From: Acanthamoeba lenticulata
Lineage: Eukaryota > Discosea > Longamoebia > Acanthamoebidae
DNA length: 16,502 nucleotides
Assembly (NCBI GenBank): GCA_002179805.1
Contig: NAVB01001659.1
Location: 1-16,502, forward strand
Reading direction: 5' to 3'
Each line of letters opens with the position of its first letter. Positions within the stretch are counted from its first letter, which is position 1. The position numbers and the translations under genes were made by a program. Positions 1 to 7,700 of this stretch are shown in pieces. The notes beneath the pieces were generated by a model. It made no database searches. It was not told the DNA's origin and saw only the letters and a list, made by a program, of their open reading frames with translations.

Positions 1-2
1 CC

Positions 3-746
3 GGTTGGCTTGCCGGGTCGTCCACCAACCTGCTCGCCGTGGAGCTCCTCTACCTGGCCTTCATGCTGACCCTCCTCAAATACCCCGACCTTCTGGGCGA
101 GGACCGCGCCCCAGCAGGGGTCATGCCCACCGCGGGCCCGCCTCAAGCCCAGCAGGTCCAGCAGACCCCGCAGGCCGCTCTCGCCAACTTCGCGCAGTAC
201 CAGGAGCAGCAGCAGCAGCAGCAACAACAGCACGCCCTCCAACTTCAGCTCCAGCTCCAGCAACAGCAACAACAGCAGCAGCTCAGTGCCGGCCGACCAA
301 TGCAGCTGCCGCCACCGCCTCAGCACTATCTGCAGGCGTCGCCGCAGCAGCAGCCCAGGGCCGTTCAGTCACAGCAGCAGCATCAGCAGCCACAGCAGAC
401 GACGCCCAAGCAGCAGCGACACAGGGGCAGCTCGTCGTCGACGCCCAGTCCCCCGGCTACGTCCAAGCAGCAGTACAATGGCGGCACGGGGCGGGCGACG
501 TCATCATCAACATCATCAACATCATCGTCATCTGCACAGACGCAGGCCCAGACACAGCAGCGGCTCTTGAGCACGGTGCCGCTGCCCAAGGTGCTCCCGC
601 TGGCGCCGTCGAGTTCGACGCCCGGGGCTGGTGCCGCCCAGGCCGCACCGGGCGCCTTTTCGACGATGGTCTTGACCAAGGACGGCCGGCTGCGCACGCA
701 GCAACAACAGCACCAACAGCAGCATCAACAGGCGCCGCACCAGCAC

Positions 747-778
<32 letters not shown>

Positions 779-1986
779 ACAACAACAACAGCAGTCTTCA
801 CAGATGACCTTGGCCGGGGCCACCGGGTCCAACATCACCGTGGCCCTCCAGCAACTGGCTCTGGTCCGGCCCTCTCTCTCCCTTCTTGCGCTCCCAAATC
901 ACTCGTGGCTCACACGCGCGCGCACAAACACATGCGAAACACATGTGGCCACCATCACCACCACAGCTGCAACACTGGGCCGGGGAGCTGGATGAGCTGC
1001 CGGCCGACCAAAAGGCGATGCTGTGGCAGGTGTGCGAGTCGCTGCCGCACTGGAACAACAACATGTGCTTCAAGGACTCGTTCCGCAAGACGGTTGAGCT
1101 CTGGTCGTCTGACGTGCGCACCAGCATGGTACGCCCCCCCCCTTCGCTAAATCTACTGTCGTCAGCATCGTCATCATCAACGTTCCTCTCCTGGATCTCG
1201 CAGATGTCGATCTTCTCGCTGTTTTACGCGATCAGCACGCTGCGCGTGTATGACGCGCAGCCCCAGTCGTCGGATTCGGCTGCTTCTTCTTCTTCTTCCA
1301 AGCCGGCCACGTCATCGTCGACTTCTTCATCGACGTCGTCATCATCGTCATCGACATCATCGTCGCAGGTGCCGTTCACGATGCTGCCGCCCCTGGCCCA
1401 GACAGGCCTGCTCCCCGCTCCATTCCAGCCGTCGTCGCCGCCATCGTCGTCGGGCCGCGGCGCCTCTTCATCATCATCAACGACGACGACGACAACGGCG
1501 CGGTCGGACTCAGAGTTTGCTTACCTTTCGGCCCTCAATGCGGCCGCCATGCTGCGCAACTCATCGTCGACTCTGCCCTCGCTTGCACCCTCAACGCCTT
1601 CCTTGTCCTCCTCGTCCTTCTCCACGTCTTCGACTTCATCCTCATCCTCATCCTCATCTTCTTCGTCCTCCTCATCATCCTCGTCGACCGCGGCGACCGC
1701 AGCTCGTTCGCCGCCCGGATCGGGCGGTGGCGCGGCGGCCCTGCGCCAGAGCCGACCACCACCCGCGCAGCCGCTGCCGCAGCAGACGTTGGCCGCGTCG
1801 TCACCACCACCGCAGCAGCAGCAGCAACAACAGCAGGCGGCGCACAGTAGCTCGCTGTTTCCCTTCCTGCCCTACCCGCCCAGCTACACGCCGACGAGCA
1901 TGCCCTCGGGCCCTCCCTCGTCTTCCTCGTCTTTGTCCTCTTCCTCCTCCACGTCGGCCGGCAGCGAGCAGCGACGCCCGACGTGA
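3..1986 (+). CDS. Q- and S-rich protein, 5' partial, function not recognised
   Basis: The frame is open from the window edge, so the 5' end is missing. Proposed exons are 3..863, 967..1128 and 1204..1986. The introns at 864..966 (GTCCGG...CAG) and 1129..1203 (GTACGC...CAG) keep phase 0 and leave 601 codons plus TGA. Two short ordered stretches are visible. The first is a hydrophobic helix-like segment in the first 35 residues (VELLYLAFMLTLLKYPDLL). The second is a tract across exons 1-3 with LQHWAGELDELPADQK, a CESLPHWNNNMCF motif and MSIFSLFYAISTLRVYD. The rest is polyQ (exon 1) and polyS/T/P (exon 3), as in many amoebozoan regulatory proteins. I cannot assign a family. The second intron is 75 bp and stop-free, so retention would also be in frame. 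The stop lies in acGTGAGA, which resembles a splice donor, so a further 3' exon cannot be excluded, although the next gene on the other strand begins 28 bp later. Confidence 0.6.
747..794 (+). repeat. polyglutamine-encoding CAG/CAA tract (16 codons)
   Basis: Sixteen consecutive CAG/CAA codons lie in exon 1 of the Q/S-rich gene. Shorter runs occur around 204..230 and 258..281. CAA interruptions within CAG suggest a maintained polyQ rather than a pure microsatellite. Confidence 0.9.
1603..1689 (+). repeat. polyserine-encoding TCN tract
   Basis: A run of TCC/TCA/TCT/TCG codons encodes an almost pure serine stretch with a few Thr and Phe in exon 3 of the Q/S-rich gene. Similar shorter serine runs occur near 1285..1370 and 1468..1490. 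The mixture of synonymous codons indicates protein-level low complexity rather than only slippage. Confidence 0.85.
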
Positions 1987-2014
1987 GAAAAAGATCACGA
2001 ATGCTTGGAATTCT

Positions 2015-2209
2015 TTAGAGAGGAATAACAACAGCTCGGGGTTGCTGAATCTGGCTTTCGGTCCAGGCCACCACGTCTCTGCGGCCGTTCCTCTTGGCCT
2101 CCCTGAAGCAAACAGAAGCTCGCCAAGGGCAGCCATTGGCGCGTGCCCACTCGAGCACGTGCAGGTGGCCTCCTGCGGCCGCCCTTGCACATACGCCATC
2201 GATGAGCAT
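2015..2209 (-). pseudogene. duplicated last repeat and C-terminal cap of the adjacent F-box/ankyrin-type gene (pseudo-exon or alternative 3' exon)
   Basis: A 64-codon frame contains one more copy of the neighbour's repeat, GGHLHVLEWARANGCPW. A cap-like tail with REAKRNGRRDVVAW follows it. The true C-terminus of the 2286..3491 gene has GGHLTTLQWARANGCPW followed by KVAKRSMRWDVVAW, so the two segments are clearly homologous. The copy has no F-box and only one repeat, so it is not a complete gene. It could be a decayed tandem duplicate of the gene's 3' end. It could also be a real terminal exon: a GTGAGC donor overlaps the neighbour's stop codon (intron 2289..2184, 106 bp), and joining it to the exon at 2183..2015 keeps the frame (phase 2 plus 1). 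That acceptor (gtatgtgcaag) has a poor pyrimidine tract, so I favour the duplicate explanation slightly. Confidence 0.6.
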
Positions 2210-2285
2210 TTAATTTTTAATTTTGTGTGGCTGAAGTACCTTTCATCAATCACGTCCCTCTTCTCCAACGTTGATGGATGTCTGC

Positions 2286-3491
2286 TCACTCATTGGCTTC
2301 GATCCACGCCACCACGTCCCAACGCATGCTCCTCTTGGCCACTTTGCCGCAGTAATCGGGCTGCCATGGGCAACCGTTGGCGCGCGCCCACTGAAGCGTA
2401 GTGAGGTGGCCTCCCTGGGACGCCCTGCTGCACGTCCTTCTGTCCCAGGAGCAGCCATTGGCACGCGCCCACTGAAGCACGGTCAGGTGGCCTCCACCAC
2501 CAGCAGAGGCACAGGTCGATTCATCCCACGGGCAGCCGTTGTCGTGTGCCCACTGGAGCACGGCCAAGTGGCCTTTTTCCGCGGCCCAGGCGCAGGTCAA
2601 CTCGTCCCAGGGGCAGCCGTTGTCGTGTGCCCACTGGAGCACATACAGGTGGCCTCTCCTGGCCGCCCAGGCACAGGTCATCTCGTCCCACGGGCAGCCG
2701 TTGGCGTGCGTCCACTGGAGCACCTCCAGATGGCCTCCCCAGGCCGCGTTGAGTGATGTGTCCCGATCCCACGGGCAGCCGTTGGAGTGCGCCCACTGGA
2801 GCACAGCCAAGTGGCCTCCCCAGGCAGCATAGGCAGTGACGTAGATGCCCTGCGGACAGCCATTGATGTGCGTCCACTGAAGCACTTCTGCGTGGCCTCT
2901 CCTGTCGACGTGGTCAGCTGGAAGGATGTCCCAGGGGCAGCCATTGGCGCGCAACCACTGGAGCACAGCCAGGTGGCCGCCCGCAGCGGCGTGAGGGCAG
3001 GGATTCAAGCCCCACAGGAGCCCGTTGGCATGAGCCCACTGTAGCACGTGTAAATGGCCTCCTCCAGCTGCTGCGGCCCATGTCCAAGAGCTCCAGGGGC
3101 ATCCATTGGCAAAGGCCCACTGAAGCAGGCGCAGGTGGCCTCGAGCGGCTGCCTTGGCACCAATGATGCTGTCCCACGGGCAGCCACTGGTGTGCGCCCA
3201 CTGGAGGAGCGACAGCCAGCCCTGGCCGGCAACTTGCCCGGCATATTCAACGACGGCAGAGTGATTATGGATGGAAGCCATGGGAGGCAGCTGGACGGAT
3301 GGGTCGACAACGAGCAGGAGGTGGTCAAAGGCACGACTCCACTGGCGGCACACAGCGCGGCAGGCCGGCAGGGTAAGCGGGTGCACGAACTGGAAGACGA
3401 AGCTAACCAGCTCCACCATGATGTCGTTCATGCCCACCACACCAAGGGAGGTGAAAACGTGGTCTTCAGTCAGCGGCTTGAGCACCGCCAT
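2286..3491 (-). CDS. F-box-like protein with eleven 27-residue ankyrin-type repeats
   Basis: A single open frame of 401 codons starts at ATG 3491 and ends at TGA 2288..2286. Residues about 21-60 (MVELVSFVFQFVHPLT, then CRAVCRQW) resemble an F-box helix bundle, the module that docks Skp1 in SCF ubiquitin ligases. From residue 91, eleven repeats of exactly 27 residues follow, with consensus GHLxVLQWAxxNGCPWDxxTCAxAAxx. A cap with WDVVAWIEANE closes the protein. This repeat type is abundant in Acanthamoeba and in giant viruses that infect it, where it is usually annotated as ankyrin or F-box/ankyrin. By inference the repeats would bind a substrate for ubiquitination. Repeats 7-9 are the most alike, suggesting recent expansion. 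The gene is divergent from the LicD-like gene, with 246 bp between start codons. The stop codon overlaps a GTGAGC donor-like site (see the adjacent duplicate). The F-box call is the weaker part. Confidence 0.85.
   Translation of the reverse strand: MAVLKPLTEDHVFTSLGVVGMNDIMVELVSFVFQFVHPLTLPACRAVCRQWSRAFDHLLLVVDPSVQLPPMASIHNHSAVVEYAGQVAGQGWLSLLQWAHTSGCPWDSIIGAKAAARGHLRLLQWAFANGCPWSSWTWAAAAGGGHLHVLQWAHANGLLWGLNPCPHAAAGGHLAVLQWLRANGCPWDILPADHVDRRGHAEVLQWTHINGCPQGIYVTAYAAWGGHLAVLQWAHSNGCPWDRDTSLNAAWGGHLEVLQWTHANGCPWDEMTCAWAARRGHLYVLQWAHDNGCPWDELTCAWAAEKGHLAVLQWAHDNGCPWDESTCASAGGGGHLTVLQWARANGCSWDRRTCSRASQGGHLTTLQWARANGCPWQPDYCGKVAKRSMRWDVVAWIEANE
2331..3221 (-). repeat. 81-bp tandem coding repeats (11 copies)
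   Basis: These are eleven head-to-tail units of 81 bp encoding the NGCPW repeats of the F-box-like protein. The period is exact across the whole array, with no indels between units. Several recurring blocks, such as the cccactggagca and gggcagccgtt segments read on the plus strand, are visible by eye. Confidence 0.9.
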
Positions 3492-3737
3492 CTTGGCGGA
3501 AGCACGTTATTCAGGGAAGGAGACAAATTTCATTTCAAATAAGAAAAAAAAACGTTACCTATGTCCCAACACACTTGCTCGCACCTTCTACAAGCCCTTA
3601 CCCTGGCTCAAACAAAATGCCTTATGGTGGACGTTTCATCGATCGGTCAGCAGACATGCTGGTGCTAGCATGTGGCGCAAGACGAATGGTGACTCGGCAC
3701 ACCACTGGGTGAGCACAAAACCAGCGGCTCGTTGCCC
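3492..3737. promoter_or_regulatory. divergent intergenic region between F-box/ankyrin gene and LicD-like gene
   Basis: These 246 bp separate two divergently oriented start codons and must hold both promoters, or a shared one. There is an A-rich run at about 3539..3552. Read on the minus strand, a GTAACG donor-like site is followed by a T-rich stretch before ATG 3491, which could be a 5' UTR intron of the minus-strand gene. I see no confident TATA box or initiator. Confidence 0.4.
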
Positions 3738-4706
3738 ATGAGTAACCTTTTAAACCGTTTGCTCGGCATGGCTTACCAACACTCCCAGCCTGTACCATGG
3801 ATCTACCTGGCCATGCTCACCTTATTCTGCACAGCCGTTTCTCTATGGCTGTTGAAGGCTCGCGACTCGACCTTGATCGTTCCGCAACCGTCCATCTCCA
3901 CAGACAGCCACCACGGCGACGGCGGCCACATGAGCCATCGTCACGGTGGTCATAACTCCCACACGCTACCTCCACCCTCGGATGACATGTTCGCCAACAA
4001 GATCACCGTCTATCCAGCCTCGGATCCCTGGTATCCAAACGAGACGGTGAGCTCCAGTCATCCACGTCTGCGACACCTGCTGGCCCACTGGGTCCACCTC
4101 GCCCACACACTCGAGCTGCGCTACGTGGCGGTGGCTGGCACTCTGCTCGGCTGCCTGCGCAACTGCCACATCATCCCTTGGGACTCGGACATGGACATCG
4201 CCATTCACCGCGAGACCGCCGAGAAGCTCGCCATGCTGGCCGCGGGCAGTCCCGCCACGGGCTGGCAACACGCCAAGGTCGAAGGCGTGCACATCCTTTG
4301 GAACAGCGTCGTTGGCTATTTCCAGCCGTGGGAGGAGAACGAGGTGCGGCTCATCGTCAACATGCATCGCGCCCAGAACCTGCCCGGGGACGGGCTCCGG
4401 TACGACCGCAAGGGTCAGCTCGTGGACGATCAAATCGACTCGGTGTCCTTTGTCGGGCCCTTCGCTCGGCTGGTGAGCTTTGTCGACGGGCGCACGACAC
4501 ACTTGGACATCTTCTGCGTGGAGGAGTTCGCGGGCACCTACGGCGTCGCTGCCACCGAGGTCGGGCCCGAGAAGGCCAGCTTCCCGGCGCAGGTCGAGCC
4601 ATGTACGCTCGAGGGCTACGACTTGTGGTGTCCGTCGAAGCGCGACTACGAGCCGATGATGGTGCACGAATACGGCGAAGACTACATCATCCCCCGCAAG
4701 TCGTAG
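3738..4706 (+). CDS. LicD/fukutin-like nucleotidyltransferase family protein, type II membrane protein
   Basis: Uninterrupted frame of 322 codons from ATG 3738 to TAG 4706. Residues about 21-39 form one hydrophobic span after a short polar N-terminus with no signal-peptide cleavage pattern, which suggests a type II signal anchor. A His-rich linker (about 58-75) leads to the catalytic-type region. GTLLGCLRNCHIIPWDSDMD (about 134-153) matches the LicD signature in which the Asp residues after IPWD bind metal and nucleotide-sugar or CDP-linked donor. HLDIFCVEEF (about 255-264) is a second Asp motif, and the C-terminus has the family's Tyr/Pro-rich ending (YGEDYIIP). LicD relatives transfer phosphocholine or ribitol-phosphate-like groups to glycans; fukutin and FKRP act this way in the Golgi. 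The substrate here is unknown. Golgi luminal action is inferred from topology. The gene has no introns, unlike its 3' neighbour. Confidence 0.87.
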   Translation: MSNLLNRLLGMAYQHSQPVPWIYLAMLTLFCTAVSLWLLKARDSTLIVPQPSISTDSHHGDGGHMSHRHGGHNSHTLPPPSDDMFANKITVYPASDPWYPNETVSSSHPRLRHLLAHWVHLAHTLELRYVAVAGTLLGCLRNCHIIPWDSDMDIAIHRETAEKLAMLAAGSPATGWQHAKVEGVHILWNSVVGYFQPWEENEVRLIVNMHRAQNLPGDGLRYDRKGQLVDDQIDSVSFVGPFARLVSFVDGRTTHLDIFCVEEFAGTYGVAATEVGPEKASFPAQVEPCTLEGYDLWCPSKRDYEPMMVHEYGEDYIIPRKS

Positions 4707-4757
4707 CTCATATATATACTTGTACAGGCCATTAATAATAATAGACATCATTCTCAC
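4707..4757. other. 51-bp convergent intergenic spacer
   Basis: This spacer separates the stop codons of the convergent LicD-like (+) and formin (-) genes. It is AT-rich, with a tatatata run and a taataataata run. It contains no AATAAA on either strand, so the 3' ends must use other signals or overlap the opposite gene. Confidence 0.7.
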
Positions 4758-7700
4758 TCACATGGAAGGAGCGCTGTCGAGGGAGTGTGAGGGTAGCGCG
4801 GGCGAGTCCACTGCTCCTGCTTGTGGTCCGGCTCGCTCGGCGTCGGCAACCACCACGTTGTGGTGGCGCTTGACGCTCCACATGCCATCTGTGTATACGC
4901 GTTTCAGTCCCATGGCTACAAGAAGAAGAGCGCAAAGCGCGGTACCGCGAAGCACGGCGAGCCGTTGACCGAGCTCGCGGGCGTTGGGGTTCGTCCGCTT
5001 CTGGTGCTGCATCATCTGCAGCGAGTTCACCTCGCGCAGGTCTTCCGGTTTCCTGTTGGGCCCGAGCGCTCCGTCAGCACCACCGCGCATAGACACGAAA
5101 GAAAAAAAAAAGAGGCTGCCGAACCGGATCATGCTGCGCAGGGCCAGGGGCGTGCTGGCCGCGGCCTGGCGCCGCTGGCTGGCCTGCTTCTTCTTCTGCT
5201 CAATCACCAGTTTCTGTGCGTGCATGGAACATGTCGTGTAAGCCATGTCATCGCAGCATCATTCAGTTCGCTTCAAGGTTCGGTCGGACGCACCCTCTTC
5301 TCGGCCTCGGCCTGCTGGCGCTGCAGCTCCCTGTTCTGTCGAACGGCGTCCTGCTCGGAGCGTGATTGGTGCCCCAACGTCAACTTTCCATGGAAAGAGG
5401 AAGTGCCAAGAAGAAAGAAGAGCGGCCGAACCTGGAAATCGGTCATGAACTGGTGGAGGAGCGCGAAGACGTCCTTGCCCGTGCCGCCCCGGCCGGCCTC
5501 GCCCTCGGTGTCGCCGCCCGACGACGCAGCCATCGACGATGTCGAGCCCAGCAAGGAGCCGTTGGACATGATCTCTTGGGAGAGCAGGCCCATCCGCCGG
5601 CTCAGCTGTTGCACGTTCTTGGCCAGACCCTGCGCGATCGCCGCGTCGAGCTCACGCCTCAAGCGCCCGAGCTGGACCCACCGCGGGTCCTCGCTTCGCG
5701 CCGACATGTCGTCTGTTGCCGCCGGGTCTTCCTGCTTTGGCTGCTGCTGCTGCTGTTGCTCAGCGCTCGGCCCGCTTTGACCACTGCCGGGCTCCTGCGT
5801 GTGTGGGTGGGTGGACTCGTGAGCGTGTGTCCGTGATGAACGGGTGGTGAACATACAGCTTCGCCCAAGTAGGCGTGGAGCTGCTTGACTTGGATCTGCA
5901 GCTCGCGCGATCGCGCACGGAGGCCGTCTATGGCTGCCGCTGACTTGGCCACGAAACTGATGGCAGCAAAGACAAGCACGCGAGTGAGGTCTTTTGTTTT
6001 GTTTTCTGTTTTTTTTTGTATTGTAATTTGTTGGCGTACGTCTGCATGATGGCGCAGTAGGCATCGCGCTCGTCGATGGGCGTGATGGCCTCGAGGCCCT
6101 GCTTGATCGCCTCGAGCTCCGCGTTGAGGGACTCGGGCCGCTCGCGAATCCACGTGAGCCGGTCTGCTCCCACAAGGGTATCACGTCTCAGCTGCAGCAC
6201 GTCGAGATCGACAACACCGACAACGACGACAACATCGACAACGATGACGACAAGTCAGGAGGCGCACAGACCTTTCCAGTCGGGTCGCAGGTGACGCAGC
6301 TCGTCGGGCAAGCGGGCGACGACGTGCGGCTCATGCCGCTCGATCTCGAGGGCGATGAACTGGAGCAGGTTGCGCTTGGCCGGCACGCCGGACGAAGTCA
6401 TCTCCTTGAGCTGCGGGAGGCACGCCAGCCGGAAGGCCTTGGCCGTGATGGGCATGCCCAGGCGCAGGTGCCCGGCGTTGAGGCAGTTGACCGTGCTCAG
6501 CGTGTACTGCAGGATGCGCTTAAGGGCCGTGCTCTCGCGAATCTCGGCGATCGACTTGGCCAGCACGTCCATCTCCGTGGTGAGCTCGTCCACGATCGCG
6601 GGGAGCTGCAGGCGGAGCAGGCAGCCCTGGATCCGCGCGCCGAGCCTGGGGATGTCCCGCAGCTGTACCATGATGACGATGACGACGACGAAATGACAAC
6701 GGCGAACGCGTCAGCCTCTTGGCCTGTTCAAGCGCGGACGCGAGGGAAGGGAAACGGCAGGCGCACCGAGAGGAAGAAGGCGTCGACCAGGCTCAGCTTA
6801 CTGGCGCCCGCGCTCGGCTCGTACTTGACAAACACCTCGAGCTGTACACACACGTGATAATGTGCGTAAATATGAGGCCGCTGTAGCGGAATGCGGGAGG
6901 CCAAGAGGACGTGCCTCGGTAGGAGTGGGGAGATTGCCACACAGGGTCTCGATGACGCTCTTGTCCACGTCCGCCAGGCCGTTCTCCAGCAGCGATCGAC
7001 GGAAGTGGACGCGCTGTGCCTCGTCCCAGTCCACTTCAGCTGAGCAGGTAAGGTGTGTTCGATGTTAGCCCAGCGAGCCGACACAAGACTTGGAACTGAC
7101 GAATTCTTTGGTCTGCACCTTTGCCGGCCACTCGAGGCAGCCAACTCGGCTCGAGGCCGTCCGGGTGCTCGCTCATGACCACCTGCTTGACCGTACGCTG
7201 GTTCGAGCGCAGTAGCATCTCTGCGGCCCGGCCGAATAAGTCCGGATCCATCATGACTATAGAGACAAGGCGAGCGCCTGCGTACCGAGTTGCTTGGTCC
7301 TGTCCTGCCCTGTGAGCAGGTGGCCGTCTTCCTTGTCGGCGCTGCCGAGCTTGCGTCCCGGCCCGGCCCCGGCCCTGCCGGTCTTGACGGCAAACAGCTG
7401 TTGCAGCGCGGCCTCGTCGACCTGGACCTCACCGGCGGGCGGTTCGACCGAAGCTTCGGTCGAGGCAGCAGTTACAGCGGCGGGCTCCTTGGCGAGGTCA
7501 AAGAAGATGGTCCCGCGCGCGGCGTCCTCCGAGATGGGATCCCACTCGAAGCGCCGCAGCTTCGCGCGGCCGAGCGGGAGCATGGCGGAACCGCCCATGA
7601 GGGGCGGCGGGGGCGCGGGACTGGCGGGCGCGGCGGGCACGCCAGTCTGGGAAGTCGCGAGCGTGAAGGACGGAAGCAAGAGCGGCGGCGGCAAAGGCAC

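Noticed and set aside
1801..2289. 162-codon minus-strand frame across the Q/S-rich 3' end and the duplicated repeat
   Set aside because: It is in a different frame from the recognisable repeat copy and reads it out of frame.
2271..3044. plus-strand frames with repeated PLEHxQVAS-type motifs
   Set aside because: The periodicity comes from reading the 81-bp NGCPW repeat array in antisense; the sense strand gives the known repeat family.
3966..4757. 263-codon minus-strand open frame opposite the LicD-like gene
   Set aside because: The LicD motifs lie on the plus strand; the antisense translation has no recognisable motif.
4821..5780. 319-codon plus-strand open frame opposite the formin 3' end
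   Set aside because: It lies antisense to FH2 terminal exons, crosses their introns and shows no motif.
7257..7285. a 29-bp intron in the formin gene
   Set aside because: It fits phase 1, but a 65-bp intron (7285..7221) using the next CAG also fits phase, matches the other intron sizes and gives a better FH2 alignment (DRTKQLEMLLRSNQRTV).
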